In this document: positions 47,974 through 57,154 of the stretch, piece after piece
Position numbering within the stretch: the first letter of the stretch is position 1
How the letters are laid out: each line of letters opens with the position of its first letter
NCBI GenBank assembly: GCA_015548865.1
Contig: JADMXW010000002.1
Location: 124,001-188,000, forward strand
Direction of reading: 5' to 3'
DNA length: 64,000 nucleotides
Origin: Serratia marcescens
GTDB lineage: Bacteria; Pseudomonadota; Gammaproteobacteria; Enterobacterales; Enterobacteriaceae
The notes under the pieces: generated by a model
What the model saw: only the letters and a program-made list of their open reading frames with translations
Databases searched by the model: none
What the model was told of the DNA's origin: nothing
Made by a program: the position numbers and the translations under genes

Positions 47974-48240
47974 TTACTCAGAGTCTTTAAATAATGGAAG
48001 CCCTTGAGATTTTCGCCAATGTTTTACAAATTTAACAATCCCTTCCGGTGTCCCATCATTGTCATCATCAGGATAATAAATAACACCATTACCATCTGGA
48101 TGCCCCACTAATTTTTCAAAATGGCTAACCCATTTATGATGTTCTTCTTCGGAAGAAGAGTTCACTTCAACGATATCTCTAACAAATTGAAGAAAATCCT
48201 CTTCAGTGTAATCATTTAATTTAGGGTTAATTATTGTCAT
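47974..48240 (-). CDS. Colicin-E/S-pyocin-type DNase immunity protein
   Basis: An 88-residue acidic four-helix protein matching Im2/Im7/Im8/Im9. Shared features are NDYTEEDFLQFV, SSSEEE, HFEKLVGHPDG, the paired tyrosines in GVIYYPDDDNDGTPEGIV and VKHWRKSQG. Such proteins bind the exosite of the cognate colicin DNase and block its access to DNA. The start overlaps the stop of the HNH gene (ATGA) and has a perfect AAGGAGG, so translation is coupled yet well initiated. Intact and complete. Confidence 0.93.
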   Translation of the reverse strand: MTIINPKLNDYTEEDFLQFVRDIVEVNSSSEEEHHKWVSHFEKLVGHPDGNGVIYYPDDDNDGTPEGIVKFVKHWRKSQGLPLFKDSE

Positions 48241-48779
48241 GAAACCTCCTTGGAATGGAGCATAATATGCCTTTTAGGTGTGGCAATTGACATATTTTCA
48301 ATATCGTAGACACTACCACCATCAACTATGCGTATTTTATGATGAATTTCAAACACTGCCCTTCCTCCAGCTTGTTCTTTAGGCACTGCATAAGGTTCAA
48401 CCGATACCACTACAGAAAATGTGTAATCATTTCCTGAAAAAGTATTTACTGTATGAAACAGCGTCACACTTGAACCTGATGCCCTGCCGTGGTCGTATTC
48501 AAACGCAGCCGTTCTATCAGAATCAGCAAGCTCTCCATTGGCGTACAGATTTGCACTCATTTGATATACACCATAATGAACAACCCAATTGAAATAGGCG
48601 TGAACTAATATTTTACCGGAAGCGCCACTTCCGCAGGTAAACGTCGTATTATTACCAATAGTGCCTGATGACACTATCGTGTTCCCTTCATTCCCTTTCC
48701 ATACTCCATCAACACACCACACAGGCGAACCGTTTGCCGCTTTGCTAATAAGCCCGTTAGGTGTGCATGTTTCACCCAT
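48237..48779 (-). CDS. Chimeric protein: pilus-tip-like module plus C-terminal part of an HNH bacteriocin DNase
   Basis: 180 residues from ATG 48779. Residues ~1-28 (C-T-P-N-G-L-I...W-C-V-D-G-V-W) resemble the Cys-bounded module in the C-terminal tails of PilV-type pilus tip proteins. Residues ~30-130 are a beta-rich Ser/Thr/Asn region without a recognised family. Residues ~133-180 are the end of a colicin-E/pyocin-S DNase: GGR (138-140), E144, H146/H147, N162, H171 and H175 have exactly the spacing of the ColE7/E9 HNH motif. The first ~88 residues of the usual 134-residue DNase domain are missing. The start shares an A with the upstream GST stop (TAATG) without a clear SD. Active chimera or remnant cannot be decided. 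Confidence 0.7.
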   Translation of the reverse strand: MGETCTPNGLISKAANGSPVWCVDGVWKGNEGNTIVSSGTIGNNTTFTCGSGASGKILVHAYFNWVVHYGVYQMSANLYANGELADSDRTAAFEYDHGRASGSSVTLFHTVNTFSGNDYTFSVVVSVEPYAVPKEQAGGRAVFEIHHKIRIVDGGSVYDIENMSIATPKRHIMLHSKEVS

Positions 48780-49411
48780 TATGACTGATGTGAAATATTT
48801 TTCATTAACGGCATGATGCGAGACCACCAGCCAGTGATATTTGGATAAAGTAAAAACATTTCCTGACCCTGTGGTACACGAATTAAATATTCTATCATTG
48901 ATGCCACATAGATGTCAGCTAATGTCAGTTTATCACCGGAAAGCCAACAATTTCCTTCTAAAAAAGTTGATAATGCTATCAGACAAGATGACGTTTTTTG
49001 AATTGCCATATCTAATTTTATCTTGTCAATTGGTTCATTCTTTGTTGTTTTTATTACAAGCTCTCCATATATTCCCCATACGAAATATGGATACATATAG
49101 CCATCAGCAATACTGATAATTTGATTCATGCGTGCTCTTTGTTTCACCCCCACTGGCTGAAGTCGTGGGCCATCAAACGCTTCATCGATATATCGAGTTA
49201 TTGCTCCTGTTTCATAAAGACTAAAACCGTCATATTCAAATGAAGGGATTTTTCCAAATGGATGCCGTTCAAGATAGTCATCAGCAGGATTACTGGAATC
49301 GAAAATATCGACAGGAATTAAATCATAGTCGATCCCTTTTTCCTGAAGAGTGAACAGAACAATACGTACATAAACGCTATAGCTTGCACCAAACACAATC
49401 GGTTTTTTCAT
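48779..49411 (-). CDS. Glutathione S-transferase-family protein
   Basis: A 210-residue protein with an N-terminal thioredoxin-like GST domain (VFGASYSVYVRIVLFTLQEK, GKIPSFEYDG, LYETGAITRYIDE with the cis-Pro and the Glu-Ser/Thr glutathione site) and a C-terminal all-helical domain (GDKLTLADIYVASMIEYL with the N-capping box). Ser/Tyr near the N-terminus replaces the usual catalytic residue, as in theta/beta-like classes. ATG 49411 lies after AGAGG; the upstream frame is not conserved. It is AT-rich for this genome. Its stop overlaps the next start. Confidence 0.85.
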   Translation of the reverse strand: MKKPIVFGASYSVYVRIVLFTLQEKGIDYDLIPVDIFDSSNPADDYLERHPFGKIPSFEYDGFSLYETGAITRYIDEAFDGPRLQPVGVKQRARMNQIISIADGYMYPYFVWGIYGELVIKTTKNEPIDKIKLDMAIQKTSSCLIALSTFLEGNCWLSGDKLTLADIYVASMIEYLIRVPQGQEMFLLYPNITGWWSRIMPLMKNISHQS

Positions 49412-50004
49412 ATCACAATGCCTCTGTCCTGTTAAGTTAAAGAAAAAACTGTATAACCCATGTATATACTTAGTCAAGCTTTGCGTAACAAATAAAAACC
49501 TACATTTACTAGAATATTAGCGGCACTCTTTTAGCAATGGTGCGTTTAGTTTTAACACATTATAAAGTAATAAGTAAAATGATTAATATCATACAAAAAA
49601 CAGGCTTTAAATGAATTTTACAAACAAAGCATAAATAATCACCCTGCATTTAAAAATCTGTCCTATCTACGTTACTTATTTCTATTTTTTTAGTGCTTTT
49701 ATTTTTATCTGCTATTTTTTATTTCAGATCATAACCTGTGAATTGTGCAACAGGGAAAACTACGGATAAAAGATGCTATTTTCTTATTTTAAGTCCTTCC
49801 CGACTTACGGTGGAATAAATTAACACACTTCTTGTCCTTCGGACTCCATATAAAACCCACCTGGGTAATATCGTGGAATACTTCGCCCTTTCATCTAGAT
49901 TGCGGCGCTTAATTCGGTGTTTTGCTTTACAGGCACTAATATTCTTCGTATTAATTAAGTAGAGGGTTTTACATTGTTAGAAAAAACAATGCCTACTTAT
50001 ACAC
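49412..50004. other. 593-bp AT-rich gap
   Basis: No ORF with family likeness on either strand, and no tRNA or IS end recognised. It has several short palindromes (for example ACCCACCTGGGT near 49857). Likely degenerate island DNA. Confidence 0.4.
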
Positions 50005-50349
50005 TCACTTCGCGAGCGTGTGGGATCTATCGACGGTTGCCTGCCACAGGCTAAAAGAAAGGTCGATGTCAACACAAAAATTTTTCTTACGAAAAAATAA
50101 CAGCAGCAGGTTTGTCGCTAGGGCTAACCAACAAGGCTGTCCGGCTAAAATTTTAGCCTCATTATCAAGATGAATTTGACGATACACCCAATCACTTTCA
50201 TCCAGTTCTAAATTAACGTCATGTTCAGCCAGCGCTAATCGAGTAACCAACTCCCTCTTCAGGTCACTAACGGTTATTTCCTGTAAAACATCATAGTTAC
50301 TCAGCTTGAACCACTGTTTTGCCGCCTTCATGACGTCGCTGGCTTTCAC
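50005..50349 (-). pseudogene. DUF6387-like protein, apparently truncated
   Basis: 114 residues. The start MKAAKQWFKLSNYDVLQEITVSDLKREL and the following helix resemble the N-terminus of DUF6387 proteins that are common on integrative elements, but those are more than twice as long. The frame ends in a serine/leucine-rich tail without conserved sequence. GTG 50349 is used with GGGA upstream (ATG 50331 is an alternative). It lies 250 bp from the 3' end of serT, so it is probably a leftover of an element that used this tRNA. Confidence 0.5.
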
Positions 50350-50505
50350 TCGCGTCCCTTCTTAATTGTTAGCAGGAATCTCTCAATACATTTTCTATCG
50401 ATTTCAACGCCAGGCAACAGCTAAAGAGGCATTTTTGACGATATGGACAAGAGGAGATGGGCAGATAATCAAGGGAAATTAGAGGAAAAAACAGGTAGGC
50501 TAGAA

Positions 50506-50533
50506 ACAAAAAAGTCCCTTTATACGGGACTTT
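50506..50533 (-). terminator. Terminator of serT
   Basis: On the minus strand, AAAGTCCC-gtataaa-GGGACTTT is followed by TTTTGTTT, ~66 bases after the tRNA 3' end. Confidence 0.85.
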
Positions 50534-50598
50534 CATGCTGTACTTTATGCACTACAGAACCAAAAACCATTTTTAAGTCATCGATTCTATTGAATGAG

Positions 50599-50686
50599 TG
50601 GCGGAGGAGGTGAGATTCGAACTCACGGAGCTGTTACACTCGGCGGTTTTCAAGACCGCTGCCTTAAACCACTCGGCCACCCCTCC
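50599..50686 (-). tRNA. serT: tRNA-Ser(UGA)
   Basis: An 88-base class II tRNA with encoded CCA. The acceptor is GGAGGGG / CTCCTCC plus discriminator G, the anticodon stem-loop GGTCTTGAAAACC reads UGA, the T-arm is GTTCGAATC, and the variable arm is long. Position next to yccA is as in E. coli. tRNA-Ser 3' ends are frequent integration sites. Confidence 0.97.
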
Positions 50687-50914
50687 ACAACGAAGCGAAC
50701 TATAAACACAGGCAGGCAGGTTGTAAAGTCTGATAACGTTCAACTGCGCTAAAAATAACCTATTTAACGCCAACTGGACGTAATATCATCATAATGCTCA
50801 TAAAAATAGCGTTTCACAGCGTAAAGAAGGGTAAAACGTCTTTAATAACTCAGTGCAACTATCTATGCTTACATCCTGAGTCATAATAATCATTTAACAG
50901 AGAGAGTCGCTGCC

Positions 50915-51574
50915 ATGGATCGTATTGTTGTCTCTTCCAGACAGGAAAGCTCACTGCTCAGCACGCACAAAGTGCTGCGTAACACGTATTTCCTTTTATC
51001 CCTTACATTAGGGTTTTCTGCGCTCACCGCAACTGTCAGCACTGCACTCAATCTCCCTGCGCCTGGGTTGTTGTTAATGCTGATAGGGTTCTATGGCCTG
51101 ATGTTTTTAACCCATAAACTCGCCAATAGCCCCGCTGGCATCCTCGCGGCATTCGCGCTCACAGGATTTATGGGGTATACGCTGAGCCCTATTCTTAGTT
51201 CACTGATTGCAGCCGGTGCTTCTGACATTATCATGCTTGCGTTAGGTGGCACAGCGTTGGTCTTTTTCTGCTGTTCTGCTTATGTACTGACAACACGTAA
51301 GGACATGTCATTCCTGTCCGGGATGATGATGGCGGGATTTGTTGTTCTGATCGTCGGGGTGATTGCCAATCTGTTCCTGCAGCTCCCTGCGTTGCATCTT
51401 GCTTTGAGTGGCCTGTTCATTTTGTTCTCAGCCGGGGCTATTCTGTGGGAAACCAGCAATATCATTCACGGTGGTGAAACGAATTATATTCGTGCCACAG
51501 TCAGCCTGTACGTTTCCATCTATAACCTGTTTGTCAGCTTGTTGAGCATTTTAGGCATTATGCGCAACAACTAA
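50915..51574 (+). CDS. yccA: YccA, Bax-inhibitor-1-family FtsH modulator
   Basis: A 219-residue inner-membrane protein with about seven transmembrane helices, colinear with E. coli YccA. It opens with the soluble N-terminal [29 protein letters not shown], the segment recognised by FtsH. In E. coli YccA is both a substrate and a brake of the FtsH protease and protects SecY during secretion stress. GAGAGAG precedes ATG 50915. Followed by a strong terminator. Confidence 0.96.
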   Translation: MDRIVVSSRQESSLLSTHKVLRNTYFLLSLTLGFSALTATVSTALNLPAPGLLLMLIGFYGLMFLTHKLANSPAGILAAFALTGFMGYTLSPILSSLIAAGASDIIMLALGGTALVFFCCSAYVLTTRKDMSFLSGMMMAGFVVLIVGVIANLFLQLPALHLALSGLFILFSAGAILWETSNIIHGGETNYIRATVSLYVSIYNLFVSLLSILGIMRNN

Positions 51575-51614
51575 CCTGATTGAGGCTAGTGCCCTTGTAA
51601 CGCCCCGTTCTAAC

Positions 51615-51653
51615 AGGCCTGAGTGTGGTTTATCTACCGCTCAGGCCTTTTTA
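51615..51653 (+). terminator. Terminator of yccA
   Basis: AGGCCTGAG / CTCAGGCCT stem with a 16-base loop and TTTTT, 40 bases after the stop. Confidence 0.9.
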
Positions 51654-51728
51654 TTGCCCTCAACTCCCCCGTTCTTCCGACTGCATTTTTTTGCTACACT
51701 TCGCCTAAAACAGGGGTTACGAGGCACT

Positions 51729-52058
51729 ATGTTGGAGTTCGAAGGACGTTTTATAGAAACTGATGCACAAGGGTACTTGCTTAACAGCGCTGACTGGAGT
51801 GAGTCCCTCGCTCCGCTACTGGCAAAACAAGAAGATATCTCTTTAACGGATGCTCATTGGGAAGTTGTGCACTTTGTTCGTCACTTTTATCTGGAGTTCA
51901 ATACCTCCCCAGCGATTCGCATGTTGGTAAAAGCGATGGCACAAAAATACGGCGAAGAAAAAGGCAATAGTCGTTATCTGTATCGGCTCTTTCCCAAAGG
52001 CCCAGCCAAGCAAGCGACCAAGATTGCAGGCTTACCCAAGCCGGTCAAATGTATTTGA
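51729..52058 (+). CDS. tusE: TusE, sulfur-relay protein for tRNA 2-thiouridine
   Basis: A 109-residue DsrC-like protein. The penultimate Cys108 in the C-terminal ...KPVKCI accepts persulfide sulfur from TusBCD and passes it to MnmA for s2U34 formation. [32 protein letters not shown] is the DsrC signature (in parts). ATG 51729 gives the standard length; a longer upstream frame is not conserved. Confidence 0.97.
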   Translation: MLEFEGRFIETDAQGYLLNSADWSESLAPLLAKQEDISLTDAHWEVVHFVRHFYLEFNTSPAIRMLVKAMAQKYGEEKGNSRYLYRLFPKGPAKQATKIAGLPKPVKCI

Positions 52059-52068
52059 TGCACAGAGA

Positions 52069-52347
52069 CTAATAGCGAATTGAAAAACCGCTGTAGTTCA
52101 TCATCGCGCGGGGTTCAATAAGCACACGATCAACATGGGCGCTGCGTGGTCCCCCAGCCTTCAGCCAGGCGATCAGCAGCTCAACCTGTGCCTGCTCACC
52201 ACGGGCGACGACCTCCACACTGCCATCATCGCAATTTTTGACATAACCTTGTATACCAAGCTGTCGAGCCTGATGCTGTGTGTGATAACGAAAACCAACG
52301 CCTTGTACCACACCATAAACATAGGCAGCCACACACTGTTCTGACAT
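52069..52347 (-). CDS. yccX: Acylphosphatase YccX
   Basis: A 92-residue acylphosphatase hydrolysing acyl-phosphate bonds. The active loop [13 protein letters not shown] supplies the phosphate-binding Arg23, and Asn in [12 protein letters not shown] orients the water. Same length as E. coli YccX. It converges on tusE with a 10-bp gap. Confidence 0.95.
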   Translation of the reverse strand: MSEQCVAAYVYGVVQGVGFRYHTQHQARQLGIQGYVKNCDDGSVEVVARGEQAQVELLIAWLKAGGPRSAHVDRVLIEPRAMMNYSGFSIRY

Positions 52348-52548
52348 CTAAACGCCCCCTCAATCATCAATAGGCAAACACCTTTATTTCCTGCATAGCG
52401 GCGCAATATGCTTCATACTATTAACAGTAAAATAACGTCGCCCCGGTGGCAAATACGCTACGCCAGCTTTCAACATGCGACTTGAAATCTGGGAGTTTGC
52501 TCCCATATAGAAGTAAGGTTACAGAGTCAGATTATCTCAGGAGGCACT

Positions 52549-52857
52549 ATGATTATCTGTAAATTTGGTATTGGAGAACAGATTCGTCATAAACTGCTGG
52601 GATACCCTGGTGTAGTGATTGATATCGATCCCGAATACTCGCTGGTAAGCCCTGCCTGGGAAGAACTGGATGCTCACGATACGCTTCGTACTGCACCTTG
52701 GTATCATGTGGTGATGGAAGATGAACAAGGGCAAGCCATTCATACATACCTGGCGGAAGCGCAGTTGGTGCAAGAAACGCCAGATGATGATGGGCATCCT
52801 TCTCTGAATGAGCTTGCCAAAGAGATTAAACAGCGAGCACCTCGCTTACATCATTAA
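52549..52857 (+). CDS. hspQ: HspQ, heat-shock hemimethylated-DNA-binding protein / Lon specificity factor
   Basis: A 102-residue protein with the YccV-like fold: [28 protein letters not shown] and [25 protein letters not shown]. In enterobacteria HspQ binds hemimethylated oriC DNA and acts as a Lon substrate and enhancer. ATG 52549 has AGGAGG 8 bases upstream. Confidence 0.95.
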   Translation: MIICKFGIGEQIRHKLLGYPGVVIDIDPEYSLVSPAWEELDAHDTLRTAPWYHVVMEDEQGQAIHTYLAEAQLVQETPDDDGHPSLNELAKEIKQRAPRLHH

Positions 52858-52860
52858 TGG

Positions 52861-52876
52861 CCGACCGTTAGGTCGG
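52861..52876. terminator. Hairpin between hspQ and yccU
   Basis: Perfect CCGACC-gtta-GGTCGG between convergent genes. Short, with no T-run. Confidence 0.5.
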
Positions 52877-52893
52877 AATCAACGGCAAGTGCA

Positions 52894-53307
52894 CTACTTA
52901 GCGAGGCCTAAGCGCGGAATCTCAATTTTTGGGCAGCGATCCATCACGACGTCAAGCCCGGCGTTTTTTGCCAACACTGCGGCCTGCTCGTTTATAACAC
53001 CGATCTGCAGCCACAGCACTTTTGCGCCAATGGCAATGGCCTCTTTGGCTACCTCGTAAGCTGCCTCTGACTGGCGAAATACATCTACCATGTCGACCTT
53101 ACGAGGAATGTCAGCAAGTGATGCATATACGCGCTGCCCATGTAATTCTTGCCCCGCTAATTTAGGGCTGACAGGGATCACCTCATAGCCCTGTGCCAAT
53201 AAATAAGCCATCACGCCATAACTGGGACGAGAGACTTTTTCACTGGCACCGACTAACGCTATCGTTTTTACCGTCTCCAATACTGATTTGATCTCTGCAT
53301 CCTTCAT
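52894..53307 (-). CDS. yccU: YccU, CoA-binding Rossmann protein
   Basis: A 137-residue CoA_binding-domain protein: [22 protein letters not shown] at the nucleotide-binding loop, [10 protein letters not shown], and [13 protein letters not shown] at the end. It is colinear with E. coli YccU. The activity is unknown. ATG 53307 follows GAGGTAA; upstream starts give non-conserved extensions. Confidence 0.95.
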   Translation of the reverse strand: MKDAEIKSVLETVKTIALVGASEKVSRPSYGVMAYLLAQGYEVIPVSPKLAGQELHGQRVYASLADIPRKVDMVDVFRQSEAAYEVAKEAIAIGAKVLWLQIGVINEQAAVLAKNAGLDVVMDRCPKIEIPRLGLAK

Positions 53308-53563
53308 GGTTGTTACCTCGTATTGCATGGTTTTTCTATAGTGTACACCACAGCGCTCTCTTCTTTTATCACACATATGATGCCATCAGGTCTCGGGTAC
53401 AGAATGATAAAACCGTAGTAATCATTAACACTGGAAATTGAACTCACTATTGGCAGTAGATGTCCTACGCAGAAAAGAAAAAAATAGTTTAAAAAATGAA
53501 AACTTTGACACATTTAGCCAAATACTCAACAATAGCGCGTTCAATAATGTCAGAGGAAAGCTG

Positions 53564-54217
53564 ATGAATTTACGCCATCTCGTTGCGCTGCTTTTCTTTG
53601 CCGCCATCAATACCGCTACCGCAGCAACTACCCTAAAGTTGCATCAGGATATTGAACTGCTCGCAGTTGATGGGCAAAAGGTGTCCAGTTCACTCTTAAA
53701 AGGTGCTGATAGACTGGAGCTGGATAACGGGCAGCACCAAGTGCTGTTTCGTGTAGTTAAGGTTGTCTCCACCTCTGGTAGTGAAAAGCATACTTACACA
53801 TCGCCTTTATTGCTGGCTGCATTCAATATGCAAAATCAGGATGTCATCACCATCCTTCTACCTGCATTAGATACCCCTAAGGCTCGGGAATGCTTTGACC
53901 AGGAGACTCAGTATCAGCTAGTCGATAACCGTAACGCTCCCATCAGTGCGCGCTTGGATAAACTTGAATTGAGCAACGATGAACTCGCTCATCGATTGGA
54001 ACCCATCCTGGCGCAATACAATGCCGCCAATAAAAATGCATCCGTAACGGCGTTCACGTCCCCTAAGAAAAATGCAAAAACTTGGCCTGAAACTAGTACT
54101 GCCAGTGCTCAGGACAGTATTGATCCTTTTCTTATTCTCAAATATTGGTTCAGGCAAGCAGACAAAGATACGCAGGATCGTTTTTTAAAATGGGCGAAAG
54201 AAAAGGACAATCAATAA
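53564..54217 (+). CDS. yccT: YccT/CsgI, DUF2057 periplasmic protein
   Basis: A 217-residue exported protein (signal peptide ~1-20, cut after TATA). It has the DUF2057 core LKLHQDIELLAVDGQKVSSSLLKGADRLELDNGQHQVLFRV (in parts) and C-terminal ILKYWFRQAD. In E. coli/Salmonella YccT (CsgI) restrains curli subunit assembly. ATG 53564 has AGAGGAAAG upstream, and the frame upstream is not conserved. It lies before mgsA as in E. coli. Confidence 0.92.
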   Translation: MNLRHLVALLFFAAINTATAATTLKLHQDIELLAVDGQKVSSSLLKGADRLELDNGQHQVLFRVVKVVSTSGSEKHTYTSPLLLAAFNMQNQDVITILLPALDTPKARECFDQETQYQLVDNRNAPISARLDKLELSNDELAHRLEPILAQYNAANKNASVTAFTSPKKNAKTWPETSTASAQDSIDPFLILKYWFRQADKDTQDRFLKWAKEKDNQ

Positions 54218-54357
54218 AATTGCACCGCTGTTTTGATTATTTTAACCGCAGTTGTATCAACTCCTTGGTCGTTAGTCGCATTTTTTTCATCTACACCTTT
54301 TCAGAGAAAAAGCGTTCTCGTAATCTGTATTTATTATTCTGACGAAAGGACGTAAAC

Positions 54358-54816
54358 ATGGAACTCACCACTCGTACTATTCCTGAACATAAGCACATTG
54401 CTTTAGTGGCACATGACCACTGCAAGCAAGCGCTGCTGGATTGGGTGAGTACTCACAAGAACACGCTGTCCGAGCACCATCTCTATGCAACGGGCACCAC
54501 AGGCAATCTGATTCAGCGGAACACCGGGCTTCCAGTCAAAAGCATGTTGAGCGGCCCAATGGGTGGTGACCAGCAGGTTGGCGCCTTGATTTCGGAAGGG
54601 AAAATTGATCTGATGATCTTCTTTTGGGATCCACTGAATGCTGTTCCTCACGACCCTGACGTCAAGGCGTTGCTGCGTTTGGCCACCGTCTGGAATATCC
54701 CAGTCGCCACCAACCGATCTACGGCCGATTTTCTGGTAAATTCGGCGCTGTTTAAACAGCCCGTAGAGATCGCCATTCCCGATTATCAACGCTATTTGAA
54801 CGAACGCCTGAAATAA
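54358..54816 (+). CDS. mgsA: MgsA, methylglyoxal synthase
   Basis: A 152-residue enzyme converting dihydroxyacetone phosphate to methylglyoxal and phosphate, a bypass when sugar phosphates build up. It has the phosphate loop TGTTGNLIQ, the catalytic SGPMGGDQQ Asp, [22 protein letters not shown] and [15 protein letters not shown] precedes ATG 54358. Confidence 0.97.
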   Translation: MELTTRTIPEHKHIALVAHDHCKQALLDWVSTHKNTLSEHHLYATGTTGNLIQRNTGLPVKSMLSGPMGGDQQVGALISEGKIDLMIFFWDPLNAVPHDPDVKALLRLATVWNIPVATNRSTADFLVNSALFKQPVEIAIPDYQRYLNERLK

Positions 54817-54858
54817 GCCTGCACGTTCAGCGCTACCATGCTCGTGGCAGCGCTGCCG

Positions 54859-56919
54859 CTACGGTTTACGCTGTAATGGCACACCGATACGATGCAATTG
54901 TTCGACAAACACTGACGGTGCATCGCGATCGTAGAGTAACCAGACACGGTGTTTCGCACGGGTCAGCGCGACATAAAGTAAACGACGTTCTTCCGCATCG
55001 GCATAAGGTTCCGGCTGGGGAAGCAATACCTGTTCCAGCAAACTTTCTCGGGCCAACGCAGGGAAGCCTTCTTTCCCATCATTTAATCCCACAATCACCA
55101 CATAGTCAGCCTGCTGACCTTTGCTCGCATGGATGGTCATAAAATTAATCGACAGATTTGGCCATCGTACACTGGCTTTATCCAACATGGCTGGCCGCAG
55201 GTGATGATAACGCGCCAAGACCAGAATATGTTCATCCGGCGTGACAAAACTACTTAGCTTATCGAACAGCGCTTCAAGCTGCGCTTCGGGCAGCAACGTG
55301 ACCGCTTTTTTGTCTCCGGTACGCAAGCTGTTAAGTGGTTTCTTCAACTGATAAGGATTTTGCTGCACAAAGGTATTGGCAATCTCTCCGATGCGATCGT
55401 TAAAGCGATAAGTCGTATCCAGTGCACAGCGCTCACCGCGCCCGAAGTAGTGTTCAAAAGCCGTGGTCAGCGTTAATTCTGCACCGCTGAAACGGTAAAT
55501 GGCTTGCCAGTCATCGCCTACAGCAAAAAGACAGGTACGCTGATTTTGTCTGCGCAACGCTGCCAGCAACTGCGCGCGTTGGGGAGAAATATCCTGAAAC
55601 TCATCGACCAGTATATGCTTCCATGGGCTGATAAAACGCCCTTTATCCAGCAAATTCACTGCCTGGTGTATCAAGCCGGAGAAATCCACCGCACCTTCTT
55701 CTTTCAGTGCGGCTTTCCATGCTTTAAGCAACGGTGCCATCAAACGTAAACCACGCTGTAATCGCGGGCGCTGCTCCTCATCTGCCAGCGACAACATTTC
55801 ACTTTGGCTTCCCCCTTGCATACGCATCAGCCCTAACCAGCGCTCCAAACGCCCTGCCAGACGCGCAGCCAAGCGTGTATCCAGCCAAAACTCACCGTCG
55901 GGAACATCCCATTCCAGCTCATCGCTGAGCCATTCCCGCCATCCTTTGGCCTGCGCTTTTTTTTCCGCACACTGCTGACGCCATGTTTCAATAAGCAGTT
56001 CACGCCGCTGCGTACCATTGCTTTCCAGATGACTGATGAGCGGGGCTTTACGCGTTGCCTGCTGAATAATATGCAATGCCAATGCATGGAATGTTTTTGC
56101 CTGCACGGCCTCCGTGTGCAATCGATCCCGAATCCGCTCGTTCATTTCTTGGGCTGCCTGGCGGCCAAATGCAAGGAGCAAGATTTGTTCCGGCACGGCT
56201 TCACCTCGGTGTAACAGCCAGGCTGCACGCGCCACCAGCACGGATGTCTTGCCACTTCCCGCCCCTGCCAGCACCAATACAGAATCTTCACCATTAATGA
56301 CCGCGCGACACTGCGAGATATTAAGCGGGGTCGTTTCGACAGATTCGAAAAATGCCTGCTCTAAAGACAGCGTCTGCGTCATCCATTTCTGATTCGTCTC
56401 TGCTCTGCGTGCATCACCTTCCGCCAGCCACTGCTGACAAAGGATGTAATTATCGCGACAAGTTGCAAATTCAGTCAGTCTCACCGCGGGTAGCGGCAAA
56501 GAGGCGAGCGTTGTTTGAATTTCCGTTTGTAACTGTGCCAACGCCTGACGTGAAACCCACCCATGGTCGATGGTCGCAGCCTCAATCTCTGCGATCTGAT
56601 GTTGCAGCTCTTTCGCACACACGGCACTCATGTCGTCGCTCCACTGACGCCACATTTTCATCAAATAGCGATAGAACTGCTGTGTTTCCTGCCACTCCGT
56701 ACCATGCAAACGTACTGCTTGGTTATCTGGCAACACAAACTCCAACTCCCCCCATACCAGACCACGCTTGCATTGAATATCAAGCAGTTGGTTGAAGGGA
56801 ATGACATATTCGTGCTTTTCACCGCTCACCTGAACGCCCGCATTGAGCAACTTCACCCGATTATAAGGGTGTTGCGCCAGATGTTTGCCTATAGTGGTTG
56901 ATTTAAGTTCCATTTTCAT
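54859..56919 (-). CDS. helD: HelD, DNA helicase IV
   Basis: A 686-residue UvrD/Rep-family 3'-5' helicase. A ~190-residue N-terminal domain specific to helicase IV precedes the motor. Motif I is LAGAGSGKTSVLVARA (~218-233), DEFQD-type motif II is in HILVDEFQDISPQRA, and motif III/QAIYRFSGAE and motif VI VALTRAKHRVWLL are intact. It converges with mgsA and diverges from yccF as in E. coli. Confidence 0.96.
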   Translation of the reverse strand: MKMELKSTTIGKHLAQHPYNRVKLLNAGVQVSGEKHEYVIPFNQLLDIQCKRGLVWGELEFVLPDNQAVRLHGTEWQETQQFYRYLMKMWRQWSDDMSAVCAKELQHQIAEIEAATIDHGWVSRQALAQLQTEIQTTLASLPLPAVRLTEFATCRDNYILCQQWLAEGDARRAETNQKWMTQTLSLEQAFFESVETTPLNISQCRAVINGEDSVLVLAGAGSGKTSVLVARAAWLLHRGEAVPEQILLLAFGRQAAQEMNERIRDRLHTEAVQAKTFHALALHIIQQATRKAPLISHLESNGTQRRELLIETWRQQCAEKKAQAKGWREWLSDELEWDVPDGEFWLDTRLAARLAGRLERWLGLMRMQGGSQSEMLSLADEEQRPRLQRGLRLMAPLLKAWKAALKEEGAVDFSGLIHQAVNLLDKGRFISPWKHILVDEFQDISPQRAQLLAALRRQNQRTCLFAVGDDWQAIYRFSGAELTLTTAFEHYFGRGERCALDTTYRFNDRIGEIANTFVQQNPYQLKKPLNSLRTGDKKAVTLLPEAQLEALFDKLSSFVTPDEHILVLARYHHLRPAMLDKASVRWPNLSINFMTIHASKGQQADYVVIVGLNDGKEGFPALARESLLEQVLLPQPEPYADAEERRLLYVALTRAKHRVWLLYDRDAPSVFVEQLHRIGVPLQRKP

Positions 56920-57087
56920 TACGCCATGAAAAAAACGGCTTTTTGGTAGTTTACCTGCGACACAGGCCCCTTCTCCAGTGTTAAAACACGTTAGGATATC
57001 CCTGCGGTTGATGTAATATTCTTTTTAACGCCGTCCTGCGTGATGTGCGCGCGCACAGTGCCATGAGAGTTTTGTCTCTCTTAATGA

Positions 57088-57120
57088 TATACCCTAAATA
57101 ATTTGAGTTGCAGGAAGGCG
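57088..57120. repeat. Partial ERIC-type end in the yccF leader
   Basis: TATACCCTAAATAATTTGAG, then TTGCAGGAAGGCG, matches one arm of the ERIC-like element at 4172-4425 and of ERIC repeats generally. The second arm and core are missing. It ends ~25 bases before the yccF SD. Confidence 0.75.
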
Positions 57121-57154
57121 ATACCTTCACTACGCCTGACATCATGGAGAAACA

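Noticed and set aside
48700-48800. Possible shufflon recombination site near the pilus-tip/HNH gene
   Set aside because: I looked for the sfx-type 19-bp repeat (GTGCCAATCCGGT...) and found nothing similar, and there is no rci-like recombinase in the window.
42437-50598. Complete genomic island with attachment sites at serT
   Set aside because: No integrase and no second copy of the tRNA 3' end were found by eye; only a scar can be argued.
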